Counted from the stretch's first letter, positions 1 to 7,084 are shown. The stretch: 15,127 nt of DNA from Candidatus Omnitrophota bacterium (GCA_016938245.1 JAFGUY010000037.1:1-15127), one strand, 5' to 3'. Numbers and translations are program-made. The notes: generated by a model from the letters alone, not told the origin.

Positions 1-102
1 GAAACTTCTTTGGTCTTGTATCTATGCGTCCGATTTACCATGGACAAGATAGATTCGTTCCATTACTTATGCGAAAGTCAATAATATAGTTACATATATA
101 TT

Positions 103-498
103 TTATCTCTTAGTCCACTGGAAGCGCTTACGTGCACCCTTCTGGCCGTACTTCTTGCGTTCCTTGGCGCGGGGGTCACGCGTAAGATAACCCTGCTTAC
201 GCAATAAATCCTTGAAAGCAGGATCAATAGACACGAGGGCGCGCGAAATTCCAAGCCTTAACGCTCCTGCCTGTCCGGTTAAACCTCCGCCACTTATATT
301 AGCAATAACATCATATTTATTCATATTGTTTGTCGCACCTAAAGGTTGTTTAACAATAATTCTATCTGTCTCCCTCAAAAAATATTTATCATAGGGCCGC
401 TTGTTAACCCTAAAATCCCCCTTGCCCGGGATAAGCCAAACCCTGGCTACTGATTCCTTGCGCCTTCCTACTGCTGAATATTTTACTGTTTCGCCCAT
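103..498 (-). CDS. rpsI: 30S ribosomal protein S9
   Basis: Ribosomal protein S9 of the small subunit, whose basic C-terminal tail reaches the P-site tRNA. The 131-residue product has the usual family length. It carries the S9 signature GGGLTGQAGALRLGISRAL at about residues 70-88 and the typical lysine/arginine-rich end finishing in FQWTKR, where many homologues have FQFSKR. The ATG at 496-498 is preceded by GGAGGT (plus-strand acctcc at 511-516). That ribosome-binding site is made from the last codons and stop of rplM, only 7 bases upstream of the ATG, so the two are translationally linked as in the classic L13-S9 pair. No clear terminator follows: positions 1-102 are AT-rich without a strong stem-loop, and whether the operon continues leftward cannot be told. 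Confidence 0.97.
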   Translation of the reverse strand: MGETVKYSAVGRRKESVARVWLIPGKGDFRVNKRPYDKYFLRETDRIIVKQPLGATNNMNKYDVIANISGGGLTGQAGALRLGISRALVSIDPAFKDLLRKQGYLTRDPRAKERKKYGQKGARKRFQWTKR

Positions 499-505
499 TT
501 ATTAA

Positions 506-937
506 TTATACCTCCAGAATTTGGGGATTTTGCGCCTTATGATTATGCTTATCATCCGCGTAGATCTTTAATTTCTTCAACATATCAGCCCCTAATGAAC
601 CTTTAGGGAGCATTCTTCTTACGGCTAGCTCGACTACCATCTCAGGTTTATCCTTAAACATTACCTCAAAAGGAACCTCTCTTAAACCTCCCGGATAACC
701 GGAATACCGGCGGTAAACCTTTTGCTTAGTCTTTCTTCCGGTAAGCCTTAATTTTGCGGCGTTAATAACAATAACCGCATCACCGGTATCAACATGCGGA
801 GTAAATATAGGCTTATGTTTGCCTCTTAAGATTGCCGCAACTTTAGTAGCAAACCTGCCCAGTATTTTATCCTTAGCATCTACTAAATACCACTTCCTTT
901 TGATATCTTCTTTTTTTGCTACATGAGTCTTAATCAT
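506..937 (-). CDS. rplM: 50S ribosomal protein L13
   Basis: Ribosomal protein L13, an early-assembly large-subunit protein. The 143-residue length matches the family (about 142 in Escherichia coli). Recognisable blocks are KRKWYLVDA near residue 14, GKHKPIFTPHVDTGD at about 39-53, and the signature around MLPKGSLGADM followed by LKIYADDKHNHKAQNP near the C-terminus. The start aligns with the usual family N-terminus, so I keep ATG 937. There is almost no Shine-Dalgarno sequence before it (only TAGGTCT). A very good promoter ends about 10 bases upstream, so the mRNA may be essentially leaderless. It is followed by rpsI with a 7-base gap. Confidence 0.97.
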   Translation of the reverse strand: MIKTHVAKKEDIKRKWYLVDAKDKILGRFATKVAAILRGKHKPIFTPHVDTGDAVIVINAAKLRLTGRKTKQKVYRRYSGYPGGLREVPFEVMFKDKPEMVVELAVRRMLPKGSLGADMLKKLKIYADDKHNHKAQNPQILEV

Positions 938-946
938 AGACCTAAA

Positions 947-974
947 AGTATAACATATTTAAACCTTAAGTCAA
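947..974 (-). promoter_or_regulatory. Sigma70-type promoter for rplM-rpsI
   Basis: On the minus strand, TTGACT (969-974) is followed after 16 bases by TATACT (947-952). The -10 box is preceded by TG one base upstream, giving an extended -10 (TGtTATACT). The predicted transcription start falls at about 938-940, within three bases of the rplM ATG. It lies in the 54-base gap between truA and rplM, the natural place for a separate ribosomal-protein promoter. Box match is seen directly; activity is inferred. Confidence 0.7.
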
Positions 975-991
975 ATAATTTTTATAAATTA

Positions 992-1750
992 TTAATACTT
1001 TACCTTTAACAGGCAAAGCCCACAGGCAGGGACAGTCTCTGCGGCCTGCTTACGGTCCTTGGCGAGCAATATACTTTTTAACCTGCCCTTAGGCAATTTA
1101 GCGCGGCCTATCCGGATAAGCGTACCTACGATATTCCTGATCATATTGTAAAGAAAGCCATCCCCTTCTATATCAATATGAATAAAGTCATTTTCCTCGG
1201 TTATGGATATCCTTTTAATGGTTTTAACCGGGTTTTTATCCTTCCCCAAAGATGCCTGAAAAGAGCTGAAATTATGCCTGCCTAATAACGAATGTGATTC
1301 GCGGCGCATATCCTTTAAAGATAACGGGTGCGGATAAAAAAAGACCTTTCCCTGCATCAAAGGAGAAGAATGCCCCCGGTTTAATATTGTGTAGCGATAG
1401 AATTTAGACTTGCTTGAAAAACGGCTGTGAAAATCAGCGGCAACCTCTCTTACCTCGGATATTTTTATATCATAAGGCAAGAGGCTATTTAAGCCTAATT
1501 TTAATTTACCAAGCGTAATCTTAGATGCGGTATAAAAATTTGCTACCTGTGCTAACGCATGGACTCCGGCATCAGTCCTGCCTGAAGCAATTAATTTCAC
1601 CTTTTCCCTAAGCAACTTACAAAGAACCTTCTCTATTACTGCTTGAATACTCTTTTTCTTAAGGTTAGGCTGAACCTGCCAACCGCAGTACCTTGCGCCG
1701 TTATACTCTATAACAAGCCTTATATTCTTTAAGCCTTCTTTATCAGGCAT
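992..1750 (-). CDS. truA: tRNA pseudouridine(38-40) synthase TruA
   Basis: TruA converts uridines 38-40 in the tRNA anticodon stem-loop to pseudouridine. The 252-residue protein shows the N-terminal YNGARYCGWQ block (about residues 16-25) and the catalytic motif GRTDAGVHA, with the nucleophilic Asp at residue 60, the same number as in E. coli TruA. Downstream, KSKFYRY near residue 115 and GDGFLYNMIRNIVGTL near 196-211 are also family hallmarks. The ATG at 1750 lies inside asd, giving a 22-base overlap in a different frame. No clear ribosome-binding site is visible there, so translation probably depends on ribosomes finishing asd. A 54-base gap with a promoter separates it from rplM. Confidence 0.96.
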   Translation of the reverse strand: MPDKEGLKNIRLVIEYNGARYCGWQVQPNLKKKSIQAVIEKVLCKLLREKVKLIASGRTDAGVHALAQVANFYTASKITLGKLKLGLNSLLPYDIKISEVREVAADFHSRFSSKSKFYRYTILNRGHSSPLMQGKVFFYPHPLSLKDMRRESHSLLGRHNFSSFQASLGKDKNPVKTIKRISITEENDFIHIDIEGDGFLYNMIRNIVGTLIRIGRAKLPKGRLKSILLAKDRKQAAETVPACGLCLLKVKY

Positions 1751-2751
1751 TCTGCGATCTGGACAGCATTGGTAGCAGCACCTTTACGCAGGTTATCCGC
1801 AACAACCCAAAGCCAAAGCCCATTTTTGACAAAAGCATCAGAGCGGATGCGGCCGATAAAAATCTCATCTCTGCCTTCGCAATCATAAGGCATAGGGTAT
1901 ATATTATTCTTAGGCTCATCCATTAAAACTACACCGGGGGCATTTGACAATATATCCCTGACTTTATCTACGCTTATGTGTTTACCGGTTTCAATATAAA
2001 CCGATTCAGAGTGCCCTGTCCTTACCGGAACCCTGACGGTAGTAGCAGATATTTTCATCTTAGGAGCATGCATAATCTTGAGGGTCTCTTTTACCAATTT
2101 CCATTCCTCATCAGTATAACTGCCCTCTGCAAAACTTCCGATATGCGGAAAAACGTTATAAGCTAACTGCTGGGGCATAGATTTATTCCCGGATTTTACA
2201 TGCAGATTATTAAATCCTTCCCGGGCAACCAAAGAAGTCTCTTCTTTTAACTGTTCGACTGCGCCGCGGCCTGCACCGCTTGCAGCCTGCAAAGTAGTAA
2301 CAATTACTCTCTTAATCCCTGCTTTTTTATATATAGGATTTAGGGCTACGACCATCTGGATAGTTGAACAATTTGGATTAGCGATTATTCCTTTATGTTT
2401 TTTTAGGTCAGCAGCATTTACTTCCGGAACAACCAGGGGGACCTTAGGATCCATGCGGAAATCCGCGCCGTTATCAATAACTACCGCCCCTCTTTTTACC
2501 GCTTCAAGGGCATAAGTTACTGCCGCCCCTTTTTCGCCTTCGGTGCCGGCAAATAAAGCTATATCTATACCCTTAAAACCATCCGGGTTAATAGGCCCAA
2601 CCGAATACTTGTTTCCGTCAACATCTATATCGCGGCCAGAGCGGGCAAAAACGCGCAATTCATTAACCGGAAAATTGCGTTGCCGCAATACCCTAAGCAT
2701 CTCTACACCGACCGCGCCTACTCCAACCACCGCTACATTGTACTTTTTCAT
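1729..2751 (-). CDS. asd: Aspartate-semialdehyde dehydrogenase
   Basis: NADPH-dependent reduction of L-aspartyl-4-phosphate to aspartate 4-semialdehyde, the branch point to lysine/diaminopimelate, threonine and methionine. With the start chosen here it is 340 residues, normal for the family. It has a Rossmann loop GVGAVG (10-15), the catalytic cysteine in NPNCST (Cys128), LQAASGAGRGA (154-164), and VRVPVRTGHSES (239-250), which holds the conserved substrate Arg and the catalytic His247. The NPNCST motif separates it from ArgC. I prefer ATG 2751 to the in-frame ATG 2778. AAGGTG lies five bases before 2751, nothing similar precedes 2778, and the protein then begins directly with MKKYNVAVVG. It follows leuB after a repeat-filled 128-base gap and overlaps truA at its end. 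Confidence 0.95.
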   Translation of the reverse strand: MKKYNVAVVGVGAVGVEMLRVLRQRNFPVNELRVFARSGRDIDVDGNKYSVGPINPDGFKGIDIALFAGTEGEKGAAVTYALEAVKRGAVVIDNGADFRMDPKVPLVVPEVNAADLKKHKGIIANPNCSTIQMVVALNPIYKKAGIKRVIVTTLQAASGAGRGAVEQLKEETSLVAREGFNNLHVKSGNKSMPQQLAYNVFPHIGSFAEGSYTDEEWKLVKETLKIMHAPKMKISATTVRVPVRTGHSESVYIETGKHISVDKVRDILSNAPGVVLMDEPKNNIYPMPYDCEGRDEIFIGRIRSDAFVKNGLWLWVVADNLRKGAATNAVQIAECLIKKA

Positions 2752-2806
2752 CAATTCACCTTTTGGGTTGTGCACCATTCAAAATTTATCTCGCTCAGCG
2801 TTATTG

Positions 2807-2844
2807 GGGACAGCGACCATTTTTTAAAAAATGGTCGCTGTCCC
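2807..2844. repeat. 38-bp perfect palindrome between leuB and asd
   Basis: Two 19-base arms, GGGACAGCGACCATTTTTT and its exact reverse complement, meet at 2825/2826 with no spacer. As RNA from the minus strand it would fold into a long hairpin with an A/U tip. There is no U-tract on the 3' side, so it is not a standard intrinsic terminator. It shares the GGGACAG head with the shorter repeats of this window and lies right beside one of them. Confidence 0.9.
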
Positions 2845-2854
2845 TATTTTACTC

Positions 2855-2885
2855 TGTCGTGGGACAGTCCCTACTGGCGTTACTT
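2855..2885 (-). repeat. GTAG/GGGACtGTCCC intergenic repeat, copy 1 (after leuB)
   Basis: On the minus strand the core is GTAGGGACTGTCCCAC, preceded by AAGTAACGCCA and followed by GACAGAGT. The palindrome GGGACAGTCCC is at 2861-2871. The TAA that stops leuB (2880-2882) lies inside the left flank of the repeat, so the element abuts, or has supplied, the end of the gene. Related copies follow leuD, fabD and rpmF. Confidence 0.8.
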
Positions 2886-3935
2886 ATCTAAGCGTTCCAC
2901 AACAAGATCACCGGCTTCGGTAGTCGAATAACCCATCTTGCCTGCTGCCAGAGATTTTAATTTACTATTAACAACCTTTATGACCGCTGCCTCTATTGCT
3001 CTGCCTGCCTTAACCTCTCCTAAATTCTCCAGCATCATACCTGCGGCGCAAATCGCAGCCATAGGATTAATTATATTCTTACCAGTATATTTAGGGGCAC
3101 TCCCTCCGATAGGCTCAAACATAGAAACCCCTTCGGGATTAATATTGCCGCCGGCAGCAATACCCATGCCTCCCTGTATCATCGCCCCTAAATCCGTAAT
3201 GATATCCCCGAACATATTGTCGGTAACAATAACATCAAACCATTCCGGATTCTTAACAAACCACATAGTGGTTGCATCCACATGCGCGTAATCAGTAGCG
3301 ATATCCGGATATTCTTTTGCAACCTCATCAAATGTCCTCTGCCACAGGTCCCAGGCAAAAGTTAAAACATTGGTTTTTCCGCAAAGAGTAAGTTTCTTTC
3401 TCTTATTGCGCCTGCGCGTAAACTCAAAAGCATACCTTATGCAGCGTTCTACCCCGAGGCGGGTATTATAAGAAACCTGGATTGCCACCTCATTCTTTGT
3501 CCCTTTATCCTTAAATTCACCCATCCCCTTATAAAGCCCTTCGGAGTTCTCGCGCACAACCACAAAATCAATATCTTCGGGCTTTTTATCTTTTAAAGGG
3601 CAAAAAGCAGAGTTATAAAGTTTAACCGGGCGCAGGTTTATATACTGATCCAACGCAAACCTTAATTTAAGCAATACACCTGTTTCAATAATCCCGGGCT
3701 TGACATTAGGATCGCCTACCGCACCAAGGTAAATTGCGGAATATTTTTTAAGCTCGGCAACATCGCTATCATCCACTAATTTACCGGTCTTTAAATACCT
3801 CTGGCCGCTAAAATCAAATTCTTTGGTCTCGTATTTAAAGCCGAACTTTTTACTTGCTGCCTCTATTGCCTTCAAGCCTTCAATTACTACTTCCGGGCCT
3901 GTCCCGTCTCCGGGGATAACCGCTATTCTGTACAT
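2880..3935 (-). CDS. leuB: 3-isopropylmalate dehydrogenase (beta-decarboxylating dehydrogenase family)
   Basis: Oxidative decarboxylation of 3-isopropylmalate to 2-oxoisocaproate, the third leucine-specific step. The 351-residue protein has the IDH/IMDH fold motifs: GDGTGPE (9-15), the substrate-binding LRF..NLRPVKLY block (91-107 with Arg92 and Arg102), VREN (127-130), GKTNVL with catalytic Lys187 or so, metal-binding Asp220 in VDATTM, and DNMFGDIITDLGAMIQGG (239-256). The cofactor segment reads GSAPKYTGKN: a Lys-Tyr pair sits where NAD-dependent LeuB has Asp-Ile, which resembles NADP-dependent isocitrate dehydrogenase. Family cousins use tartrate, malate or isocitrate, but placement after leuC and leuD supports LeuB. 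ATG 3935 has AGGAG eight bases upstream. Confidence 0.88.
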   Translation of the reverse strand: MYRIAVIPGDGTGPEVVIEGLKAIEAASKKFGFKYETKEFDFSGQRYLKTGKLVDDSDVAELKKYSAIYLGAVGDPNVKPGIIETGVLLKLRFALDQYINLRPVKLYNSAFCPLKDKKPEDIDFVVVRENSEGLYKGMGEFKDKGTKNEVAIQVSYNTRLGVERCIRYAFEFTRRRNKRKKLTLCGKTNVLTFAWDLWQRTFDEVAKEYPDIATDYAHVDATTMWFVKNPEWFDVIVTDNMFGDIITDLGAMIQGGMGIAAGGNINPEGVSMFEPIGGSAPKYTGKNIINPMAAICAAGMMLENLGEVKAGRAIEAAVIKVVNSKLKSLAAGKMGYSTTEAGDLVVERLDK

Positions 3936-3953
3936 TCGCTTATCTCCTATTCA

Positions 3954-4505
3954 TCACTCATTTTGTCGCGGGACAGTCCCCTTCCCTCGACTTCGCTCGG
4001 GACAAGTCGGGGACAGCCCCTGCTGGCCATACTTGATATAATTCATCAGGCCTCCTTTTTTCACCAACTCCTGCAAGAATTCAGGAAAACTTTGGGTTTT
4101 ATAAGTCTGGCCCTGGGTAATATTCTTTATTATACCGCCTGCTAAATCTATTTCAAGCATATCGCCTTCTTTAATCTTATCTACATCCTGCGACTCTAAA
4201 AATGGCAAGCCTATATTTATCGCGTTTCTGAAAAATATTGCGGCGAAACTCTTAGCTAAAACCGTGGATACGCCGGAGCCTTTTATTGCTAAAGGCGCAT
4301 GTTCCCTTGATGAACCGCAGCCGAAATTATTCCCGGCGACAATTATATCCCCGGAAGAAACTTTTTTAATAAAATCAGGAACAATCGCCTCCATGCAATG
4401 CCCGCCCAATTCTTTAGGATCGGTTGAGACAAGGTATTTGGCCGATATAATATCGTCCGTGTTGATATCATCTCCGAATTTATGCACTTTACCTTTTAAA
4501 ATCAT
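3954..4505 (-). CDS. leuD: 3-isopropylmalate dehydratase small subunit, with repeat-derived C-terminal tail
   Basis: Small (swivel) subunit of isopropylmalate isomerase, which with LeuC converts 2- to 3-isopropylmalate. Conserved parts are KFGDDINTDDII (9-20), the NNFGCGSSREHAP substrate loop (59-71) and KSFAAIFFRNAINIGLP (85-101). Homologues of this short type are about 160-168 residues, ending after a GGL..YI segment. Here the reading continues from about residue 161 for some 23 residues, including CPERSRG and KGTVPRQNE, all encoded by an inserted repeat (3965-4034). The core domain is intact, so the enzyme is probably functional. ATG 4505 forms an ATGA overlap with the leuC stop, with GGAGA just upstream, so LeuC and LeuD should be made in step. 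Confidence 0.94.
   Translation of the reverse strand: MILKGKVHKFGDDINTDDIISAKYLVSTDPKELGGHCMEAIVPDFIKKVSSGDIIVAGNNFGCGSSREHAPLAIKGSGVSTVLAKSFAAIFFRNAINIGLPFLESQDVDKIKEGDMLEIDLAGGIIKNITQGQTYKTQSFPEFLQELVKKGGLMNYIKYGQQGLSPTCPERSRGKGTVPRQNE
3965..4034 (-). repeat. GTAG/GGGACtGTCCC-type repeat, copy 2 (compound, inside the end of leuD)
   Basis: On the minus strand the left part is AAGTATGGCCAGCAGGGG then CTGTCCCC. The right part is GGGGACTGTCCCGCGACA, with GGGACAGTCCC at 3970-3980. Between them sits a second repeat-like block containing ACTTGTCCCGAGCGAAGT, which can form a small stem of its own. The flanks match those of copies 1 and 4, except that GTAG is here GCAG. The element is translated as the LeuD tail and ends about 30 bases before the leuB ATG. 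Confidence 0.8.
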
Positions 4506-5761
4506 ATCTCTCCGGGATGCGTAATCCTGCCGGTTATGACCGAGGCAGCGGCTACTGCAGGGCTTGATAAATATACAAAGCTCTTGGGAGAACCCATTCT
4601 TCCGATAAAATTTCTGTTAGTAGTAGCAATGCAGGTTTCCCCTTCAGTAAGTATTCCCATATGCCCGCCTAAACACGGGCCGCAAGTAGGAGTAGAGAAT
4701 ACCCCGCCTGCCTTAACAAATATCCCTGCTAATCCTTCCTTAACCGCATCCAGATAAATCTTTTGCGTACCCGGAAAAACGATTAATTTAAGTCCGGGGC
4801 TAACCTTCCGCCTTTTAAGAATCTTTGCGGCAATCCGTAAATCCGAAATCCTACCGTTAGTACATGACCCTATTACTACCTGATCAACTTTTATATCGCT
4901 CAATTCACCCGCGGGCTTTACATTACTGGGAAGATGCGGACAGGCAACTTGAGGTTCTAAACCTGTTATATCCCACTCATAAACCCTATCGTAATGCGCG
5001 TCTTTATCTGAAACATAAAACACGGGCTTACGCGCCTTAAATTTAGAGATATATTTCTTTGTAATTCCATCCGGCTCAATTATCCCTGCCCTTGCGCCTG
5101 CTTCAATAGCCATATTACTCATAGTAAGCCTGTCATCCATTCCTAACTTGCGGATAACCGGACCGGTAAATTCCATTATCTTGTATAATGCTCCGTCCAC
5201 GCCTATCTTACCGATGGTAAAAAGTATAAGGTCTTTGCCGCCTACCCATTTATTGAGTTTACCCTTAAAGATAAACTTAATTGTACCCGGGACCTTGAGC
5301 CATACTTTTCCGTCAACAAAACTCCTGGCTAAATCCGTTGAGCCTACTCCGGTAGAATAACACCCTAATGCCCCATAGGTGCAGGTATGGGAATCTGCGC
5401 CAATAACCAAATCTCCGGGCAAGACTAATCCTTTCTCAGGCAGAAGCACATGTTCAATACCCATTTGGCCTACTTCAAAATAATTAACTATACCATGTTC
5501 TTTTGCAAAATCAGCCAGTATCTTACACTGGTTAGCGCTTCTTAAATCTTTCGCCGGAGCAAAATGGTCGGGAACAAGCACTATTCTGTTATTATCAAAG
5601 ACCTTTTTAAAACCTGCTTTCTTAAACTCTGCGATAGCTAAAGGAGCGGTTATATCGTTGCCTAAGGCAATATCGACATTAGCCTCGATAAACTCTCCGG
5701 GATATACCTCTTTTTTACCGGAGTGCGCGGATAATATTTTTTCAGCAATTGTATGGCTCAT
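4502..5761 (-). CDS. leuC: 3-isopropylmalate dehydratase large subunit
   Basis: Aconitase-superfamily large subunit carrying a [4Fe-4S] cluster; with LeuD it isomerises 2-isopropylmalate to 3-isopropylmalate. The three cluster ligands are visible: Cys300 in IGSCTNGR, and Cys360 and Cys363 in TPTCGPCLGGHMG. GADSHTCTYGALG (121-133) is the other family hallmark. At 419 residues it belongs to the shorter archaeal/thermophile-like LeuC group rather than the approximately 466-residue enterobacterial form. Members of this group can also act on related acids such as citramalate, and no leuA is present to settle the pathway. The ATG overlaps the fabF stop as ATGA, with AAGAGG five bases upstream. It overlaps leuD in the same way at its end. 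Confidence 0.95.
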   Translation of the reverse strand: MSHTIAEKILSAHSGKKEVYPGEFIEANVDIALGNDITAPLAIAEFKKAGFKKVFDNNRIVLVPDHFAPAKDLRSANQCKILADFAKEHGIVNYFEVGQMGIEHVLLPEKGLVLPGDLVIGADSHTCTYGALGCYSTGVGSTDLARSFVDGKVWLKVPGTIKFIFKGKLNKWVGGKDLILFTIGKIGVDGALYKIMEFTGPVIRKLGMDDRLTMSNMAIEAGARAGIIEPDGITKKYISKFKARKPVFYVSDKDAHYDRVYEWDITGLEPQVACPHLPSNVKPAGELSDIKVDQVVIGSCTNGRISDLRIAAKILKRRKVSPGLKLIVFPGTQKIYLDAVKEGLAGIFVKAGGVFSTPTCGPCLGGHMGILTEGETCIATTNRNFIGRMGSPKSFVYLSSPAVAAASVITGRITHPGEI

Positions 5762-7002
5762 CTGAACCTCTTAACGATAAGCGAGGCGTTATGCCCTCCG
5801 AAACCAAGGGAATTAGACATGCATATTTCTACTTGTGCATTGCGGGCAGTGTTGGGGACGTAATCAAGGTCACATTCCGGGTCAGGATAATCATAATTTA
5901 TAGTCGGGGGGACAATTCCGTCTCTTATGGAAAGACAACAAGCCAAAAACTCAACTCCGCCTGCAGCTCCCAATAAATGTCCGGTCATTGACTTAGTTGA
6001 AGAAACCATTACTTTCTTGGCATAAGGGCCAAAAGCCCTCTTCATAGAGAGAGTTTCAATCTTATCATTAAGCTTGGTGGAAGTTCCGTGCGCATTAATA
6101 TAGTCAACCTCTTCGGGATTAATCTTGGCATCAGCTAAAGCCAGTGACATTGCCCTTGCTGCGCCTTCACCTTCCGGATCAGGAGCAGTGATATGGTAAG
6201 CATCGCAGGTCATCCCAAAACCTACAATCTCAGCAATAATCTGGGCACCTCTTTTCTTAGCATGTTCCAATGTCTCCATTACTACCAAACCGCATCCTTC
6301 TGCCATAATAAAACCATCCCGGTCGCGGTCAAACGGGCGTGATGCCTTCTTTGGTTCATTATTTCTCTTAGAGAGCGCTTTTAAAGCGCAAAAACCGCCT
6401 AAAGCCGTGGGGACAATACATCCTTCTGCGCCTCCGGAAATAATGACATCGGCATCACCACGCTCTAAAATCCTGAAAGCATCTCCTATAGCATGCGAAC
6501 CTGAAGCGCAGGCAGTAGCAATACAAAAATTAGGCCCTTTTAAACCAAAAGTAATACCTACAAAACCACTTGCCTCATTAACAATAAGCATCGGTATAAG
6601 AAACGGGGACATACGCGACGGCCCCTTGCTAAGCATAATTTTATGCTCTTCCTCTATAGTATACAGACTTCCAATGCCTGCGCCGATTAAAACTCCAATA
6701 CGATCCCTATTCTCTTTATTTAAATCAAGCCCTGATGAAGTAATCGCCTGTTTGCTGGCGGCAACCGCATACTGCACAAACTTAGCCGTACGCTTAGTCT
6801 CTTTAAAATCCATTCCAAAGGCAGCGGGATCAAAATGCTTTACCTCTGCGGCAATACGCGAATCAAAACCTGTAGCATCAAAACTTACAATTGGCCCAAC
6901 TCCTCCCTTACCCTCTTTTAAAGAGTTCCAAAAACTAAGCAGATCATTGCCTACGGGAGAAATTACCCCCATACCTGTAATCACTACCCTGTTTTTATCC
7001 AT
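5758..7002 (-). CDS. fabF: 3-oxoacyl-[acyl-carrier-protein] synthase II
   Basis: Condensing enzyme that extends acyl-ACP with malonyl-ACP in cytoplasmic type II fatty-acid synthesis. The 414-residue length is typical for FabF. The catalytic triad is complete: Cys165 in TACASGSHA, His305 in NAHGTST and His342 in STKSMTGHLLGAAG, with the conserved Lys337 in the same loop. The N-terminal VVITGMGVISPVG and C-terminal SNSLGFGGHNASL blocks are standard. The gene follows acpP after an 82-base gap containing a stem-loop. Only a weak AAGGG lies upstream of its ATG. Its last bases overlap leuC, so fatty-acid and leucine genes are directly joined. Confidence 0.97.
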   Translation of the reverse strand: MDKNRVVITGMGVISPVGNDLLSFWNSLKEGKGGVGPIVSFDATGFDSRIAAEVKHFDPAAFGMDFKETKRTAKFVQYAVAASKQAITSSGLDLNKENRDRIGVLIGAGIGSLYTIEEEHKIMLSKGPSRMSPFLIPMLIVNEASGFVGITFGLKGPNFCIATACASGSHAIGDAFRILERGDADVIISGGAEGCIVPTALGGFCALKALSKRNNEPKKASRPFDRDRDGFIMAEGCGLVVMETLEHAKKRGAQIIAEIVGFGMTCDAYHITAPDPEGEGAARAMSLALADAKINPEEVDYINAHGTSTKLNDKIETLSMKRAFGPYAKKVMVSSTKSMTGHLLGAAGGVEFLACCLSIRDGIVPPTINYDYPDPECDLDYVPNTARNAQVEICMSNSLGFGGHNASLIVKRFR

Positions 7003-7026
7003 AATAAGCTATGCCCTTACTAAAAC

Positions 7027-7056
7027 TTACCCCGCTAAATAAAAATAGCGGGGTAA
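7027..7056 (-). promoter_or_regulatory. Intercistronic stem-loop between acpP and fabF
   Basis: TTACCCCGCTA and TAGCGGGGTAA form a perfect 11-bp stem around an 8-base A/T-only loop. On the minus strand it is followed by GTTTTAG, a poor U-tract, so it could be a leaky terminator or a 3' stabiliser or processing site for the acpP message. Either would give more acyl carrier protein than FabF. Structure is seen directly; function is inferred. Confidence 0.6.
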
Positions 7057-7084
7057 ATTTCAAAACTAATCTATAATCAGGCTA

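Noticed and set aside
1..41. Minus-strand ATG at 41 opening a frame to the left edge (13 codons)
   Set aside because: No ribosome-binding site or promoter precedes it and the short peptide resembles nothing I know.
1729..2778. Asd starting at ATG 2778, or being ArgC
   Set aside because: The 2751 start has an AAGGTG site and matches the family N-terminus. The active site is NPNCST, the aspartate-semialdehyde dehydrogenase form, not the ArgC form.
2880..3935. Tartrate/D-malate dehydrogenase or isocitrate dehydrogenase instead of LeuB
   Set aside because: The substrate and cofactor blocks do resemble these relatives, but direct linkage to leuC and leuD makes a leucine-pathway role the better call.
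6407..7042. Long plus-strand open frame (about 211 codons)
   Set aside because: It is antisense to fabF, whose catalytic motifs and length are complete; the reverse frame has no recognisable domain and no ribosome-binding site.
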